From: Flammula alnicola
Lineage: Eukaryota; Basidiomycota; Agaricomycetes; Agaricales; Strophariaceae
NCBI GenBank assembly: GCA_015499995.1
Contig: JADNRV010000186.1
Coordinates: 1-64,000 of the forward strand
Direction of reading: 5' to 3'
DNA: 64,000 nucleotides
Shown: in pieces, positions 33,947-45,894 of the stretch
Position numbering within the stretch: position 1 is the stretch's first letter
Layout of the letters: the number at the start of each line of letters is the position of its first letter
Program-made: the position numbers and the translations under genes
Notes under the pieces: generated by a model
Seen by the model: the letters and a program-made list of their open reading frames with translations, nothing else
The model's database searches: none
Told to the model about the DNA's origin: nothing

Positions 33947-36232
33947 CTGAGCGCTGAGTTCTGGTGCCATATAGTAATACTTAGCTGCTCAGGAAGACAT
34001 ATTTACCAAGACTCTGACCTAGACGAGGTATCGGAAAGAGGTGAGTCTTCGGAGGCATTGTGATACGTGTTTCGGTTAACTGTTCGGCCGTGGCGGTAGT
34101 GCCCACTTTACGCTTGTATGCCAGTTATCCAGTGCTCTGCAGCTGCAGTCAAGTTTATCCCGGCACTAGGTAAATTGGCTTCCGCTGGCGTTGGAGGTGC
34201 TCTGACGGGTTGACAGATCGGCTTGACGCTCAAGAACCATGGTCGTTCTCCCAGTTCCGGATTTCGAGCGCAAACTTCCTAGCGGAATCTGCCGTATTAC
34301 CCAAAGTATGGGGCCGTTCTGCGAGTGGCTGAGCACCGTCGTATTTCTTTAAGTTGAATCAACACTTACATGGGTGGCCAGGGCTGCTCTCCACACGACC
34401 ATGCCTCTCAAGGTGGAATCAAGTGACGCTTTGAAATTGGAAACTATTCGCAGTCGCTGACAGATTTTCTATATCTAACAGACTGTTGAACTGACGGTTT
34501 CCCGCAAGTATTTTCGGCAGAGCTCCGGAGAAAGGACATGTAGAATTATTTTGGTCATGCTCTGCCATAGCGCGTTGACATGGCATCCCCATGTGCTGTA
34601 GGTATGTCTGCGCATTGTCCAGGGTATGCGTTCCACGGCCCATGTTCCCTTGCTGTTTTCAGCGTCCTGGCACATTGGAGTGTCTACAAATCCAACATAA
34701 ATCTAGCGAACTACCCCTCCATGCTCGACCCATTATCCGTTGCTTTAGATGTGATCAGTATCACAGCCCGCTTTTTAAGGTCATGTATGAATTTGGCGTG
34801 AAGATATACGAATTATTTTCCAAGATCAGTGCGCAAGAAATCTATCATACCATCCGCAATTCAAGCACTCATGCTGGTCACAGGGACCTCATAATCTTCA
34901 AAATGCACGACAACTGGCCAATAATATGCTTGAAATCCTGCGAGCGCTCAGAACCTTTTGCGACGAGCACTAAGAGGTTATAGATAGCTCAAGCAGCGCT
35001 TAACGATTTGGCACAGTGACGACTACTCTCAACGGTCATCTAGGAATGATTCTTTTAGTATTATTCCAGGGAAATGCAGTCAGTGTATATTAGGAGGTGC
35101 AGTCGCCTGATTCCTCCGTCCTATGAAATAGCCGTTCTTCATTCAAGAACCGCAATAAGCTGGGGCACTGATTTAATTGCTGATCTCAAGGACCATGTTA
35201 ACGAATGTTGCATTCAATTTCTGGTAATCCTAGGATGTAAGCTACATTTCAGTTGCTAATCATGATGTTTTCGTGGCTCTTTTCCAACATTAAGATAGAA
35301 TCGGGCGTCACTAGTGGCTTTGCGTTCTTGAGCAGACTCACGCAGAAGTGCACCGTACATTGAGGACGAAGATTTCCAGCATCAGAGTGCCCGATTCCCA
35401 CCTCTTCTCGTTAGTTCAAAACCACACGACCACGATATAAAGAGCTGCAGACGTTCTCGCCCACGTTCTTTCTGATTCATATCTGCGCCTTCTGATAGGC
35501 GAGATCGATAAATCAGTCATGGATCAAGGCGTCGTCCTAGGTTTTCCCGGGAGGTTGAACGCGAATTATTGTTCCACGAAAAACGTGTGTCTTATAAGAC
35601 TATCCTAAACCCAAAACTCGACGTAAAGTGCTGTCATCGTTCAACGCATGTGTGGAAGGAAACCGTGTTCAAGTTATAGCTAATGTGATCTCCCTGGAAT
35701 TCTCCTCCACCTGTATCCCACCCATATCTGACCAACTCCGGGTTTTGGAGTTTAGCAGGATGAACCATCGGGGACGACGTAGCATCTAAGGAACGAAGAC
35801 GATGGACGGTAAGTCGACTGTGCCAGGTTCATGGAAAGCAGGGTAGAACAATACCTGGCCTGTAACTGTATCGACTTTGATTAATCATCGGCCATGTCTA
35901 CACTTGATGAGATTATCCTGTCGAGATTAAACGTGATATTGATTAAATGTGATATTGGAATGTATGTAAGTACATAAAGGTATGGCTGGTAACACTGCAG
36001 TTTAAACGAAGAAATAATCACTCTAATCGAAATAATCATTCTAATCGAAGTAGACGTGATCGATTAAAATTTTAAATATCCTAGATTAAAATATCTACTG
36101 AATCCACTGGCACTAATGCCCTCAGGCAAGGCTCGGACAAAGAGCTTTGATTGCTACACCTAGATTATTTAATCATCATCAGAAGTAATGTAGTCATCCG
36201 AATCCGAGTCCGAGAACATGGCTGGAGATGTC
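33947..36232. other. 2.3-kb stretch without a supported gene
   Basis: Only short unremarkable frames. AT-rich repeats such as aatcattctaatcga and gattaaa cluster at about 36020-36090, next to the 3' end of the KDZ gene, and may mark the edge of that element. Nothing else recognised. Confidence 0.45.
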
Positions 36233-39200
36233 CTAGGCTATCATAGATTTCAAGTCAATCATAGGCTTCTGGGTATCGGCGTGAGTGCTTACCTTGGTGT
36301 TTGAGAGCTCAGGTATTAAATACTCTTCCTTTGCGCGCTCTTCACGAATGTAATCAGCCAAAATCTTTCTGTCGTCGAGATCGATAAGATGGGAATACCC
36401 AGCCTTAGAGAAGAGCTCTTTCGCACGCCTTTCCATCTCCTGATACATTGCCGATTGTTTGTTGGCATAAGCGACAGGTCCGGGGGTGCTGCTGATGGTA
36501 CTAAGCTCACCCCACACGGACGACATCCGCTGAAAGGTAGCAATAGTACGCATGAAGTCTGCCTGCTTGAATTCCCACTCTTCTCGCCAACGCTGCATCT
36601 CTGCCTCTGTGCGGAACCACTGCACACGGTCTCCTGTGATTTTATTAAGTATTGCGATGAATACGGTGTTCAAAGGACTCACCATCGTCCATCCATTCCT
36701 GTAACTCTTCATCCGACATTTTCTTTCCAGGCTTGAAGCGCCAGATCCAGCCATCTAGCAAGTTATTAGTAGGTGATTTGAAATAGGCTTTGTTAGCATA
36801 CCAGGTCGAGGTTCGGAGGTTTCATTTCCCGCTTGGGTGGATCGAGAAGTATTGGCGTCGATGCGGCGTTTCTTGCCCTTTGCCCCAGTTTTCGTGCCTG
36901 GAGATAGTCGTCCTAATAAGTGAAATAGTCAGAAGAGTAAATTACCTAATCGGAAAGAAGTCCTACGCTTTTTTTGAATTATTTGAGTTCCAAATACTTG
37001 AGATGGAGACACTCTTGACGTTGACGGGCCAGCTGCAGATGAAGACCCGACACGTCGTGTTCCACCTGTAACGCCGGTCATTGTCCAGAGGCGGCCATCA
37101 GTCATCCGTGAATCACCTACAGCACGTTTCAGATGTGTTGGTTTCCGAAAGGTATCATCCAATGTGAGAGGCGGGAACGTCGGATCATTTGGTGATAGAC
37201 CAAGTGAAATCATGGCGCTTCGGGCAGCTGAGTAGTCATCAATGTGCAGATCACGGATTGCCTCCAAGTCATGGATTTGGCCACTGGACCTGGTATTATT
37301 CTGTTGACCACGGTCTTGTTTCTTCTTCCGCCTGCGCATTGCATCCACCGACTTGCGAAGAATCCGTACTTTGACCACAGAGTCATACGCAGCACCTTCA
37401 TGAAATCGCCGCTCATGCTCTCCTAGTTCGATAAGACCGTACTTGATCCGTTGAGCCACAGAAAAGTCAGACGGGATGTATAGAACCTCCCGTTCTGGAG
37501 AATCAGCAAACTTTCCTGAAATAGCTTGCTGAGCAACGACGTCTCCGACCTGGGGCATGATATCCTTCTGAAGTTTGTGCCAGTTGTCAATGCGGTTCCT
37601 CAGGCGATCGCGCAAATCTTCCAAGGATGCTGGTAGTTCCGATTTCGTCTTGCTAGCCTTGATTCTTGCAAGTATTTCACGCCTGGAACCTTTAGCACAG
37701 CATCCATTACAGAGAGTAAGTGACGTACTGGTTGGCAGATATAAGAAGAGCTTCATTTAGAAATGAAGGGACAGTAATTTGCAGGGTTGGTTTTGGCATA
37801 GACTTGAGTTCAGCCAAGAGCGAATGATAAATGCGAGATTGTGAAGGCACTGTTATTTTAAGGATGTTAGCTCCGGACTAGGAAAGTAATTTGAATGCTA
37901 CCTTTCTTTTCATTCTGGCGATACACAGACTGAACTTCCCTGTCATCCCCCATTCGAGGCCGACGATCCATCTGGTTCCACATTGTCACCTTATCAGCAT
38001 ACAATGCACACAGCGTCTTGAAAGTAGCATGTTTCTCCAGAAAGAGCTCCTTTGCACGTTCAACTTCGTTGTAAAGTGTTGCGGCTTTGTTTTAAAAGAT
38101 TTCAGCATAGAAATATGTTGGATACTGAAGAGACATACCCATATTAGACGTCTTTGCCCAGTTCCAATGCGAATGGTGGTCGATGATTGTATCTTGACGA
38201 TGGCCGTTGTTCATTTGGCGTGTTTGAGGTGCCAATTGATTGAGTTCAACCCAAGGCATCTCAGCCGTTTCGCCGTGAAAGTGACCTGCTCCTTTGATAT
38301 AGGCAGACGAGAACAGGTAAGTGCAGTTATCCTTGTGATTTTGGACATGAACCAAAGGAATTAGCCAAGTCATTCCTTCAATAAAGTCAAGTTCTTCGGG
38401 AAATTTTTCTTCAAAGCGACTAGCGGCGTTGACACTGAAACCACATGCGATATCATATGAGCCTTTACGAGGGGCTTTCTTGATAAAGTCACGGTAGATT
38501 TCTGAGGGTGGGGAACCTAAGCGCTTGGTATTGCGGATAGCGTGAGAGTAGTGATGTGCCGGCTCGGGCTTGGCCTGAAAGCCCCGGCTTTGGCCCGGCT
38601 TTGGGCGGCTCAGGCTTTGTCAAATCACGAGCCGGGCCAAAAGCCGGAAATCAGGCTTGGCCCGGCCCGGCTTTGGCTCAAGCCGGGGCTTTGTTGATAA
38701 ATTTGTTAAAATATAATATAATAGAAATATTTTGATATCTACGTGTAGACACAACTCTAAATTACATATTTAACTATTGTACGCATACCTAAGACATGTT
38801 GGCAACGTGCAATACCACTTGCAACATGTTTTCGCACCCAAAATGAACATTGATGGACTTTCAAACTCAGCCGGACTTGTCCGTCAATGCATGGCCACCA
38901 TTACCACACGATCAATTGACCATCAAACTGACTTTAAACTATTATTAGATCAAACTTTCGTGAAAGTACAGTACAAAAAGTGAGTTTTGGTTACTCCAAG
39001 GTCAGTTTTTCTCCGTTAAAACTCAAAAAAAAATCTGCAGAAAGCCCCGGCCTGGGCCGACGGCTCGGGCTTTTCAAAACCTCAGGCCGGGCCAAAGCCG
39101 GCTCCAGGCCAATACCTTTGGCCCGGCTTGGCCCGGCTTTTTTGGGCCCGGCTTGGCTCGGCTTCTGGCCTCAGGCCGGAGCCGGCACATCACTACGTGA

Positions 39201-40857
39201 GAGATGGCGTAGTCAGTATTAGTGAATCTATGGTGACTGTTAGCTATGAAAGGTACTGAAAACGTGAATATTGGCAGCTTACTTTTCGCCCAGCTGTAGA
39301 TCGACAGTCGACTTGATGAAAATATGACTGCATTGAATGCACACAATTCCGGTTATGTCCATATTCTTGAATTTTTTGCGATCCTGTTTATTGAGCGCGT
39401 TTAAGTGATCGCAATCGCCAAGTTTCTTCAAGATCGAACATTGTTAATGGGACTACTATGGGATAACATCATTCGCATACCTCAGGAATGTTTTTGGGCA
39501 AATTCTTGACATATTCGCGGTACTCGAGATCATTAGGAAAGTATGCTTTGCCCTCGTAAAGCGAGATATCGTCGGGATCCGTGTTCTTCCGATACTTGTT
39601 GGAATGGTGGTTTCCGTCAGCAGTTAGCTGTGTTTGTTGGAGGTGGCTAATAGACAGGGAGTTGGTCCAAAGTCAAAAGTAAGAAGGAGAGAAAAGAGCG
39701 GACCCAAGATCGTCTGGAGTTCTCTCCCATCCAGGTTCCATGTTGATGTGTGGATCAGGACAAGCTGGGCAATGTACAATAAGGTTGCCTTCACGCCGAT
39801 GCGTCAGGTATGAATCGATCCCATGAGCTTGACCTGAGCGTTTCATTGCTGTCAAAAGACGCCAGATACGCATTACCATCCTGAATTGAGAAGAAGGATC
39901 CTGGAGGACATTCAGCAAGTGCGTTGAAGAAAAAGGTAACAACGTACTGCAATGTGCTGGGGAAATGCATTATCCGTAAGGCGACGAAGAGATCCGATGA
40001 AATCGTACGCTGATTCCTTGGATTCAAGGTGATGGATGTGAAATTGGTGAAGGACCTGAAAGCTGAAAGCGGTGGTCGGCTGATTGATGGTGGCAGGGAA
40101 TAGCCTAGCACGCATGAGTTGGTCAACACGATTTGGATTTCCTTTGCATATGCAAAACCGAATCTTTGTGGTATGGATCCCATTGGTATCGATAACATGA
40201 AATACAAGATTGGTGGCATATCTACTGAGACAGGGAAGGCCAGCATGACCTAAATTTATCGATGAAATGTCAGGTTTTAACGTCGCAATGTCATGTCGGA
40301 CGAAAAACCCTCGGTCAGAGTCCCAGACCTCAGCCCAATGGGTCGGTAGATTAGCATGCGATCTGATGAAGCAATCGGAGCAAGAGATTTCGTAGAATTG
40401 ACAATCATAGCATCGAGTAGTTCTATTCGCATTGGGAACTTGGCATGCACATGGTTGCCCTACGTTCGGGGATGCTTCGTGATCAAGGATATGCTGCAGG
40501 AGTGTAGGAAGTTTTTCTTGAAACTCTTCAAGCGTTTCCGATGTCTAGAAATGGCACAGTGAGTAGTGGCATGCATGATCATATTATTTCTCTACGCACC
40601 TGGGTCTTGGATTTTGGAAGAGGCTCATCATTGATCGCATCTGTAGTATCACTCGATGGTGCTACGTTGACAGGAGTTTCTTGAATGCGAAGGGGCTGAG
40701 GAAGTTGTGGCAAGGTCAAAGTCGTCTTGATAGTTTCTGGGCCAGACATTATTGTCTGCTCAGCTGTGCGTGCCACCTGATCTCGCTCTACAACTTGATC
40801 ACGATTGGAGTGCTTCTCGAGAGCGGCCTTGAAGCCTTTGAATGACTGCGGTGCCAT
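36233..40857 (-). pseudogene. KDZ transposase with CxC2-type N-terminus, split by a MITE
   Basis: The ATG at 40855-40857 opens the gene, which runs through many small exons to TAG 36233-36235. Order of segments: N-terminal linker; a Cys cluster (CACQ, RTTRCYDCQFYEISCSDC); GHAGLPCLS; CICKGNPNRVDQLMRAR and FPATINQPTTAFSF; HCPACPDPHINMEPGWE; IVCIQCSHIFIKSTVDLQLG; then PLVHVQNHKDNCTYLFSSAY, HGETAEMPWVELNQLAP and the GHRQDTIIDHHSHWNWAK block; and a helical C-terminal half (FADSPEREVLYIPSDFSVAQ). These are hallmarks of basidiomycete KDZ transposases of the CxC2 group. A hAT MITE (38549-39195) interrupts an exon between DYAISH and AIRNTKRLG. The remaining frames look intact. The full exon map was not resolved. 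Confidence 0.85.
38549..39195. mobile_element. hAT-type MITE, 647 bp, in KDZ coding sequence
   Basis: Terminal inverted repeats begin TAGTGATGTGCCGGCTC and end with the exact inverse ending at 39195. Both sides carry the identical 8-bp duplication cgtgagag (38541-38548 and 39196-39203). An 8-bp target duplication with TAG-type ends is the hAT signature. GC-rich subterminal parts are full of ggcccggc/gccgggcc palindromes, and the core is AT-rich with no transposase, so it is non-autonomous. Deleting the element and one duplication copy restores the KDZ reading frame exactly. Confidence 0.93.
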
Positions 40858-41253
40858 CGCTGGGAACAGAGGGGTGTGGCTGGAAAAGTGAGAGCGTAAA
40901 AAGTCAGACTCAATGGTGGATTACCGTCTTGAAGGTAAACAAGAACAATAGGCCAGTTCACCTGTTTCAGTTTTGTTGTTCCTGTCGCCTCGTCACAAAC
41001 AAAAAAGGTGCGGTGAAATCTAATTGTCGCTTGACTTCTGTGGCCCAATTTTACGGTAACTAAAATGGCCCCACCGATCAGTCAAGCGGGGGCACCACAC
41101 CATTAAGCATGCACATGGAACAAGACTTACCGATGATCGTTGCAGGAGATTCCGGAGTTCAATCAGAGGATTGATAACAAAAAGAATTCAAAGATAATAG
41201 ATTGTCGTAAATAGGCAAAATGATAGGTAGCTATTTTTCTACTTGTTGTGCGG
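40858..41253. other. Intergenic spacer upstream of the KDZ gene
   Basis: About 400 bp between the KDZ start codon and the stop of the next minus-strand gene. It should hold the KDZ promoter. No coding sequence or clear terminal repeat seen. Confidence 0.45.
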
Positions 41254-41845
41254 TCAATCAAATGATTCTCGCAATGGGGAGGGGAAAGGAAAAGGGGCCG
41301 GTTGAGTCCTCATAGACGAAGAGGAAGAGGCAGGAGGAACACCGCGCCTGCGCTTAACAACGCGAGTAGCAGCCGAGGATGGAGCGAAATCATCGCACTT
41401 GCGCTTGATTCCATGTCGAGCCTGTTTGTTATCCGGATACTGCTGAATCTCATGGTAGATGTCAAAAAGTCTGGCCAGCGTAGACTTTCCGGTAAGGAGA
41501 CACAAGTCCAAGGGGTCTGTAATGAACTGAAGGACGACGGGGTCATCGCAAGTCTTACACTGAAGAGTGATGGTCATTATGGATACAAAACAACATAAAT
41601 GTTTAACGACTTACTTCTTGGTACCACCTTCCAGCATTACCTAGTTGGCCAGCAGTGCCTAGCCAGAGCCACGGTCCTGTCTCGTCGTGATTGTGATTGT
41701 GTGGAGGGTGGAACTTTGGCATAGGTGGAGCAATTTGACGGATGGCATGGCGAATCTGCCCACGGATTGTAATGAGGGCCGCCGCCTTGGAAAGACCTGT
41801 GAGCTCGGGGCGTTCAGCAGACAAAGGACCAAAATAGGGTGGCAT
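41254..41845 (-). CDS. GRF-like zinc-finger protein, short paralogue
   Basis: Two exons (41615-41845, 41254-41559) joined by a 55-bp intron give 178 residues. The first exon has YFGPLSAERPELTGLSKAAA, a His/Pro-rich stretch and NAGRWYQE. Exon 2 begins CKTCDDPVVLQF. The order, N-x-GR-W followed by CxxC and a hydrophobic strand, resembles a GRF-type zinc finger, a nucleic-acid-binding fold. The tail is basic (KRKCDDF, RVVKRRRGV) and Ser/Pro-rich. A longer paralogue lies at 44759-45894 on the same strand with the same intron position right after the GRW motif. Fold assignment is inference; function unknown. Further upstream exons are possible. Confidence 0.6.
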
Positions 41846-42003
41846 TGTATGCTGAGAATGGAAGAGAAGCCTGAAAATCTGGTCGTTAGTCGAGATAAAG
41901 GCGAAATGGGGTAGATACTTGGGCAACTCTGCATTGCTCGAGGGCAACTTTATACCTGCGCTTGGGAGTTCGGCGATCGGCGATTGCGCAGGGCCTTTCC
42001 ATG

Positions 42004-42313
42004 TCAAAAAGGAGGCCAGATTTTGCCCGTTGTTTCTGAGGATGCGTCAAAGCGGATGTTGGCCTGTTTCATGCATTCGTTAGCGACAAGCAAACTTCCT
42101 GGGACTTGTTTCCCCACGTACCACTTGGACAGCCTTCTGCAAGGGTCTACCATATGTATCTGACACCTCCAATCCATCCCACTGCACCTCCCACCTCCAA
42201 CACCACGTCCGATTACCATCAGTGCACATGGTAGGTGCACACGTCCACGGAATCACATTGCGGCAGAGCAATGTCGTCGTCAAGGATTTTGAGCTGAGAA
42301 TAACAGATACCAA
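42004..42313 (-). other. Possible exon of unknown gene
   Basis: An open minus-strand frame contains a Cys/Trp-rich segment (MCTDGNRTWCWRWEVQWDG then LEVSDTYGRPLQKAVQVV) that looks more protein-like than its surroundings. It could be a further exon of the GRF-like gene downstream or a remnant of a related gene. No firm splice model. Confidence 0.3.
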
Positions 42314-42443
42314 GGTGAGTAAATCGGTGGTGCATGAAAGTGCGCACCCCTTACCTATCTTTAAGCCAGCTCGCTGTCGACCATGTTGTACGAGGGGGAG
42401 GAGCGCGATAGTCGTTGTTGTGAAACATTGACAAGCCGGATGT

Positions 42444-42515
42444 CATGCCGAGGCCCGACATCGAGTTTTGCCACACGTGACTTTGTGGCAAAACTCAACG
42501 TCGGGCCTCGGCATG
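42444..42515. repeat. Long palindrome, 32-bp arms, 8-bp loop
   Basis: Arm 42444-42475 (starting catgccgaggcccgac and ending ttttgccaca) pairs with 42484-42515 with only two mismatches around the loop cgtgactt. The apical part (ttgccacacgtgac..tgtggcaa) recurs in an otherwise different hairpin at 47138-47185. Confidence 0.85.
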
Positions 42516-42519
42516 GTCG

Positions 42520-43664
42520 GACCGCAACTACCACCCAAACTACTGCTCCCGGTTCTAACTGAAGCCATTATGTACAGTCTTACGAGCACGAGAAAGAAAA
42601 GGCAAATTGAATTAATAGATACAAAAGACAGACGAAGGAATAACGAAGCAGTAAAATTTCCATCTCACCCAGTCCCACGGTCTCCGTCGTCAGTCGAGAG
42701 GTGATGTCAGGCGGCAAAGTGGAACACACGTGAGGGTGCTCGCGGCGCTGCCTGGATCATCGTGGTCGTGGTATGCGGACTCCTCGATTGGGCGGTTGTG
42801 GCAGACAGCTGTCATGCAAGGATGGCGATGGCAGCGGCGTCGGATTGCGCTGATGGTGTTCGTCGTCGTCGTCGTCGTCTGCGGGCTCCTCGATTGGCAA
42901 GTTGCGGTTTGGGTGGCTAAGAGCAATGGTAGCAGAGAGCGAGATTCGCGAAATGACCAGCAGTGATACTGCATATTTCGGTGAGGAGCTGGTGGTGGTG
43001 GTTTAGCGGCGCGGGGCGGCGTGGGTCGTTGGTGGCTGACGTCGACGGTGGGTGATGGCAGGATGTGCGTGAGCGGTGTATATGCCAGATGCATAGTGTA
43101 CGTGCCAGGCGCAGCCAGCATGCTGCCTCGGTTGTTGTCGTCATGCGTGCGCTGCTTGAATCAGGCAGGATGGAGACGAGGGCGGCAGCAGGGGCGCAGG
43201 TCGACATCCGGGCCACAAGCGGTGTGGTGGTGGTGTGGTGGTTGAACGGTGCAGGCCGTGCATATGGGAGGTTTGATGGCACGGGTGGTGTGGGGTGTTG
43301 GCGGCCGAAACGAATCAGCACGGGCGGCGTTGGTTGTTGTTGGCCAAAACGAGCGCTGATATCGAGGAGGAGCGTGGCCTGTCATTTGTGTGGATCAGGG
43401 TGGTGGTGGTGGTAGAGGGGATTTGCGAAACGAGCAGCACCTGTTGCTGCTCGTTTTCGACGCACTAGGTGGGTCTCCCTCCTCCAGAGTCTCCCCTTGT
43501 CGTCCGCCTCCCCTTGAATCCTCCTAAATCGATCGAAGGTCGGCGCCACATCCCTCGAAAGAGGGCAGGGGCTCGCGACGTGGCGGCCTGTTGCGATTTG
43601 GTCTTACATCAACTAGGTAGAACTAAAAACGGTCAGTAAACAAAATACATGAATTGTTAAAATC
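42520..43664. other. GT-rich low-complexity segment
   Basis: Runs of gtggtggtgg, cgtcgtcgtc and related triplets dominate from about 42720 to 43420. Open frames on both strands follow from this composition and I do not call any of them. ggcgg(c)cgaaacgaatcagcacggg-type sequence appears twice near 43300-43360. Confidence 0.5.
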
Positions 43665-43946
43665 TTACCGGACTTTTTTTGGGAGTCCTTCGAGGGTGGA
43701 AGAGGTGCGGAAGAGAGGAGGAACATAGTGGTGATCAAGATCAACGACGCCATCGTCGTTGATCACGACTTCGGGGTTTGCCGAAGTGACAGAACTCGGA
43801 CCGGCGAGACTCCAACTCGTCCCAAATTCACTTTCGACGTCTCGAATATGCCCTAAACATGCCACAAAAAAAGAAATAAAAATGAGAAAAATACAGGTAC
43901 CCGCGGGTTTACCTGCTGACATAAAAATCTGAGCCTGGATCCTCAA
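43665..43946 (-). other. Possible exon fragment, acidic
   Basis: The minus-strand frame encodes ESEFGTSWSLAGPSSVTSAN and VVDLDHHYVPPLFRTSS, which looks coding in composition. Neighbouring splice-like sites exist but no partner exon could be joined. It lies just inside the MITE at 44009. Identity unknown. Confidence 0.3.
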
Positions 43947-44008
43947 GGATTAGAATGACATTCAGTACTTTCGCAAAATGTTCTTATTGTACATTCTCAT
44001 ATCACACT

Positions 44009-44745
44009 CAAGGGGGTACCGGGATTACAATGCCGGGCCTGACGTAGGTAGGGAGGGTCAGCCGCCAGGCCGCTAAATTTTTTGTAAGGTGTACTTAATA
44101 TTTAACCATATACCACTATTTTAGGCACATTATAGCATATTTTACATCTTATATTGACCAATAGAGGTGTCTAGCAACCTTCAAACACCTTGAACTGTCA
44201 AAGGGACCACATTATAAGTCAATGATGCCGGAAAGGGAATGTCACATGACCCCAATCACGCATCAATCTCATACGGCTTTCTGCCAATCTTTATGTTTGA
44301 GGGCGCCTATCGATTTACAAGGCTATCTCCCGGACAAATAAAATCCTGCGTGCTGGATAGAGTGTTATGGAGTGATTTAAGCACTGCATACACAGAGGTA
44401 TATCCTGATGAAGGAACAGTTCAATGTAAAAACACAAAGTGTGTTACAAAATGGGTATGTACTGTTTATTAATTTTTTTCATGACATTTCTTATTAACTA
44501 TGGATAGTATCATCTCGACTGTGTTGGTTTGGACATTGCGCCAAGGGGCTGGATGCGCGAAACATGCATTTCCAATGATGCGGGGTGTGCGGCCAAGGCA
44601 TGCGCCGGATGACAAATTGATCGTATATACTATATTAGGATATATTGATCATTATGTAATGCTTACGATGGAGGGTGGGTCATCCGCCAGGTCCTTAAAT
44701 ATTTTGTCGACGTAAGGTAATATCTAAGGTTTCGGTACCCCCTTG
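44009..44745. mobile_element. Second MITE, 737 bp, 8-bp target duplication
   Basis: The terminal inverted repeat CAAGGGGGTACCG at 44009-44021 is matched by CGGTACCCCCTTG ending at 44745. The flanks are the perfect 8-bp duplication atcacact (44001-44008 and 44746-44753). No transposase is encoded. Subterminal sequence ggtca(g/t)ccgccagg...taaat is present near both ends in the same orientation. The 8-bp duplication suggests hAT, but the ends differ from the TAGTGATG family at 38549. It sits immediately beyond the stop codon of the GRF-like gene at 44759. Confidence 0.88.
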
Positions 44746-44758
44746 ATCACACTAGTAC

Positions 44759-45894
44759 TTAAGCTGCTCGTGCTTTTCCTTTTCCTTTGGAGGTGTGAGG
44801 AAATATCCAAGGAAGAAATGCATCGAAGCCCTCTAAATACTCTACATGAGGAAATCGTGCAAGCAAAACTTGCCCACGCAAATCAACCAAGTGCGGTGTA
44901 TCCCACCTAGCACCTTTCCATTCACCATCTCCAGGATGAAAGACCTTGAGTTGGTCAGTCTGTTCAAGACCTACCAAGCCAAGTTCTATCTTAAAATCCG
45001 AAAGTCGAACCCGAGAGTCAAAGCGAGGGTAAATGGTCTCGTTTAAAGGGGGCACAAAGTCCTAAATCCAAAATCAGGATCAACATTGTTTAATAAACTT
45101 AGAGGGCAGTTAAACACACCTCTTTCCAGAACATAAGTAACATGCCGAGGTCTCGGTTAAGTTTTGGACCACCGCGCTCCAAGTCCGAGGATTGAGCAAT
45201 GCGGCGTTGTTCCTGAATGCGAGACGTTGATGCCTGTGGTGCAGCAGGTGTGGGGCTAGAAGGAGGACTGAGAGACGAATCCAGTGGAGGAATATTAGGA
45301 AATGGCCGAGGCTGCATGGTCGGTGTATTTGATCCTTGTGCAGTGGAAGGAGGGGTAGGAAGTGTTGGTGTACGGCCGGTGCCCTTGAGACTGTCAATCT
45401 CTTGGCGAATTTTGAACCACAATTGAAGCTCTCTATTGTCCGTAATAAAACTTGGATCAAGCGGTTCAGAAATCCAATAAACAGCAACCCTGCGTGAATC
45501 ACACAAGTTGCACTGAATCGATTGATACTCAGAACAAAAGTAAAATATTTGGGTAAAAGCATACCTTTTGGATCCAACGTCCTGCGTTGAGTGGGTCGCC
45601 ATTACCTACGCACATAAACACAATGGCATCACGGCGTCGGTGTTGACAATGTGATTCCTGTTTCTGCGGCTCTGGAGGGGCGAAAATATGCAATGCTCGT
45701 TCAATACGCTTGTCGTTGACTTTAGTGGCTGGAGTCCTTGCTAATCCTTTCAGCTCCGGATCAGCATTCGATAAAGGGCCAATAAAATATTGTTGTTGCT
45801 TGCGGACAACGGTGCGGCTGGTTGGCGTAGATGGATACGGAGATAATCGTTCACGTCTCAAAGTACGAGAGTATGATGGTGTCGAGGGAGTCAT
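44759..45894 (-). CDS. GRF-like zinc-finger protein, long paralogue
   Basis: Three exons (45565-45894, 45120-45512, 44759-45061), introns 52 and 58 bp, 341 residues. Exon 1 contains YFIGPLSNADPELKGLARTP, a His/Cys cluster (ESHCQHRRRDAIVFMC) and LNAGRWIQK. Exon 2 opens CNLCDSRRVAVYWISEP. The C...GR-W...CxxC...W order suggests a GRF-type zinc finger. A Ser/Thr/Pro-rich linker follows, then a conserved-looking C-terminal block (DFVPPLNETIYPRFDS, KVFHPGDGEWKGARWD). Shared motifs and intron phase show it is a paralogue of 41254-41845. It ends 14 bp from a MITE. Role unknown; nucleic-acid binding is plausible. Confidence 0.65.

Noticed and set aside
42690..43415. Several overlapping open frames on both strands
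   Set aside because: The region is a GT/GC-rich low-complexity sequence (gtggtgg, cgtcgtc); frames on both strands follow from composition and lack motifs.
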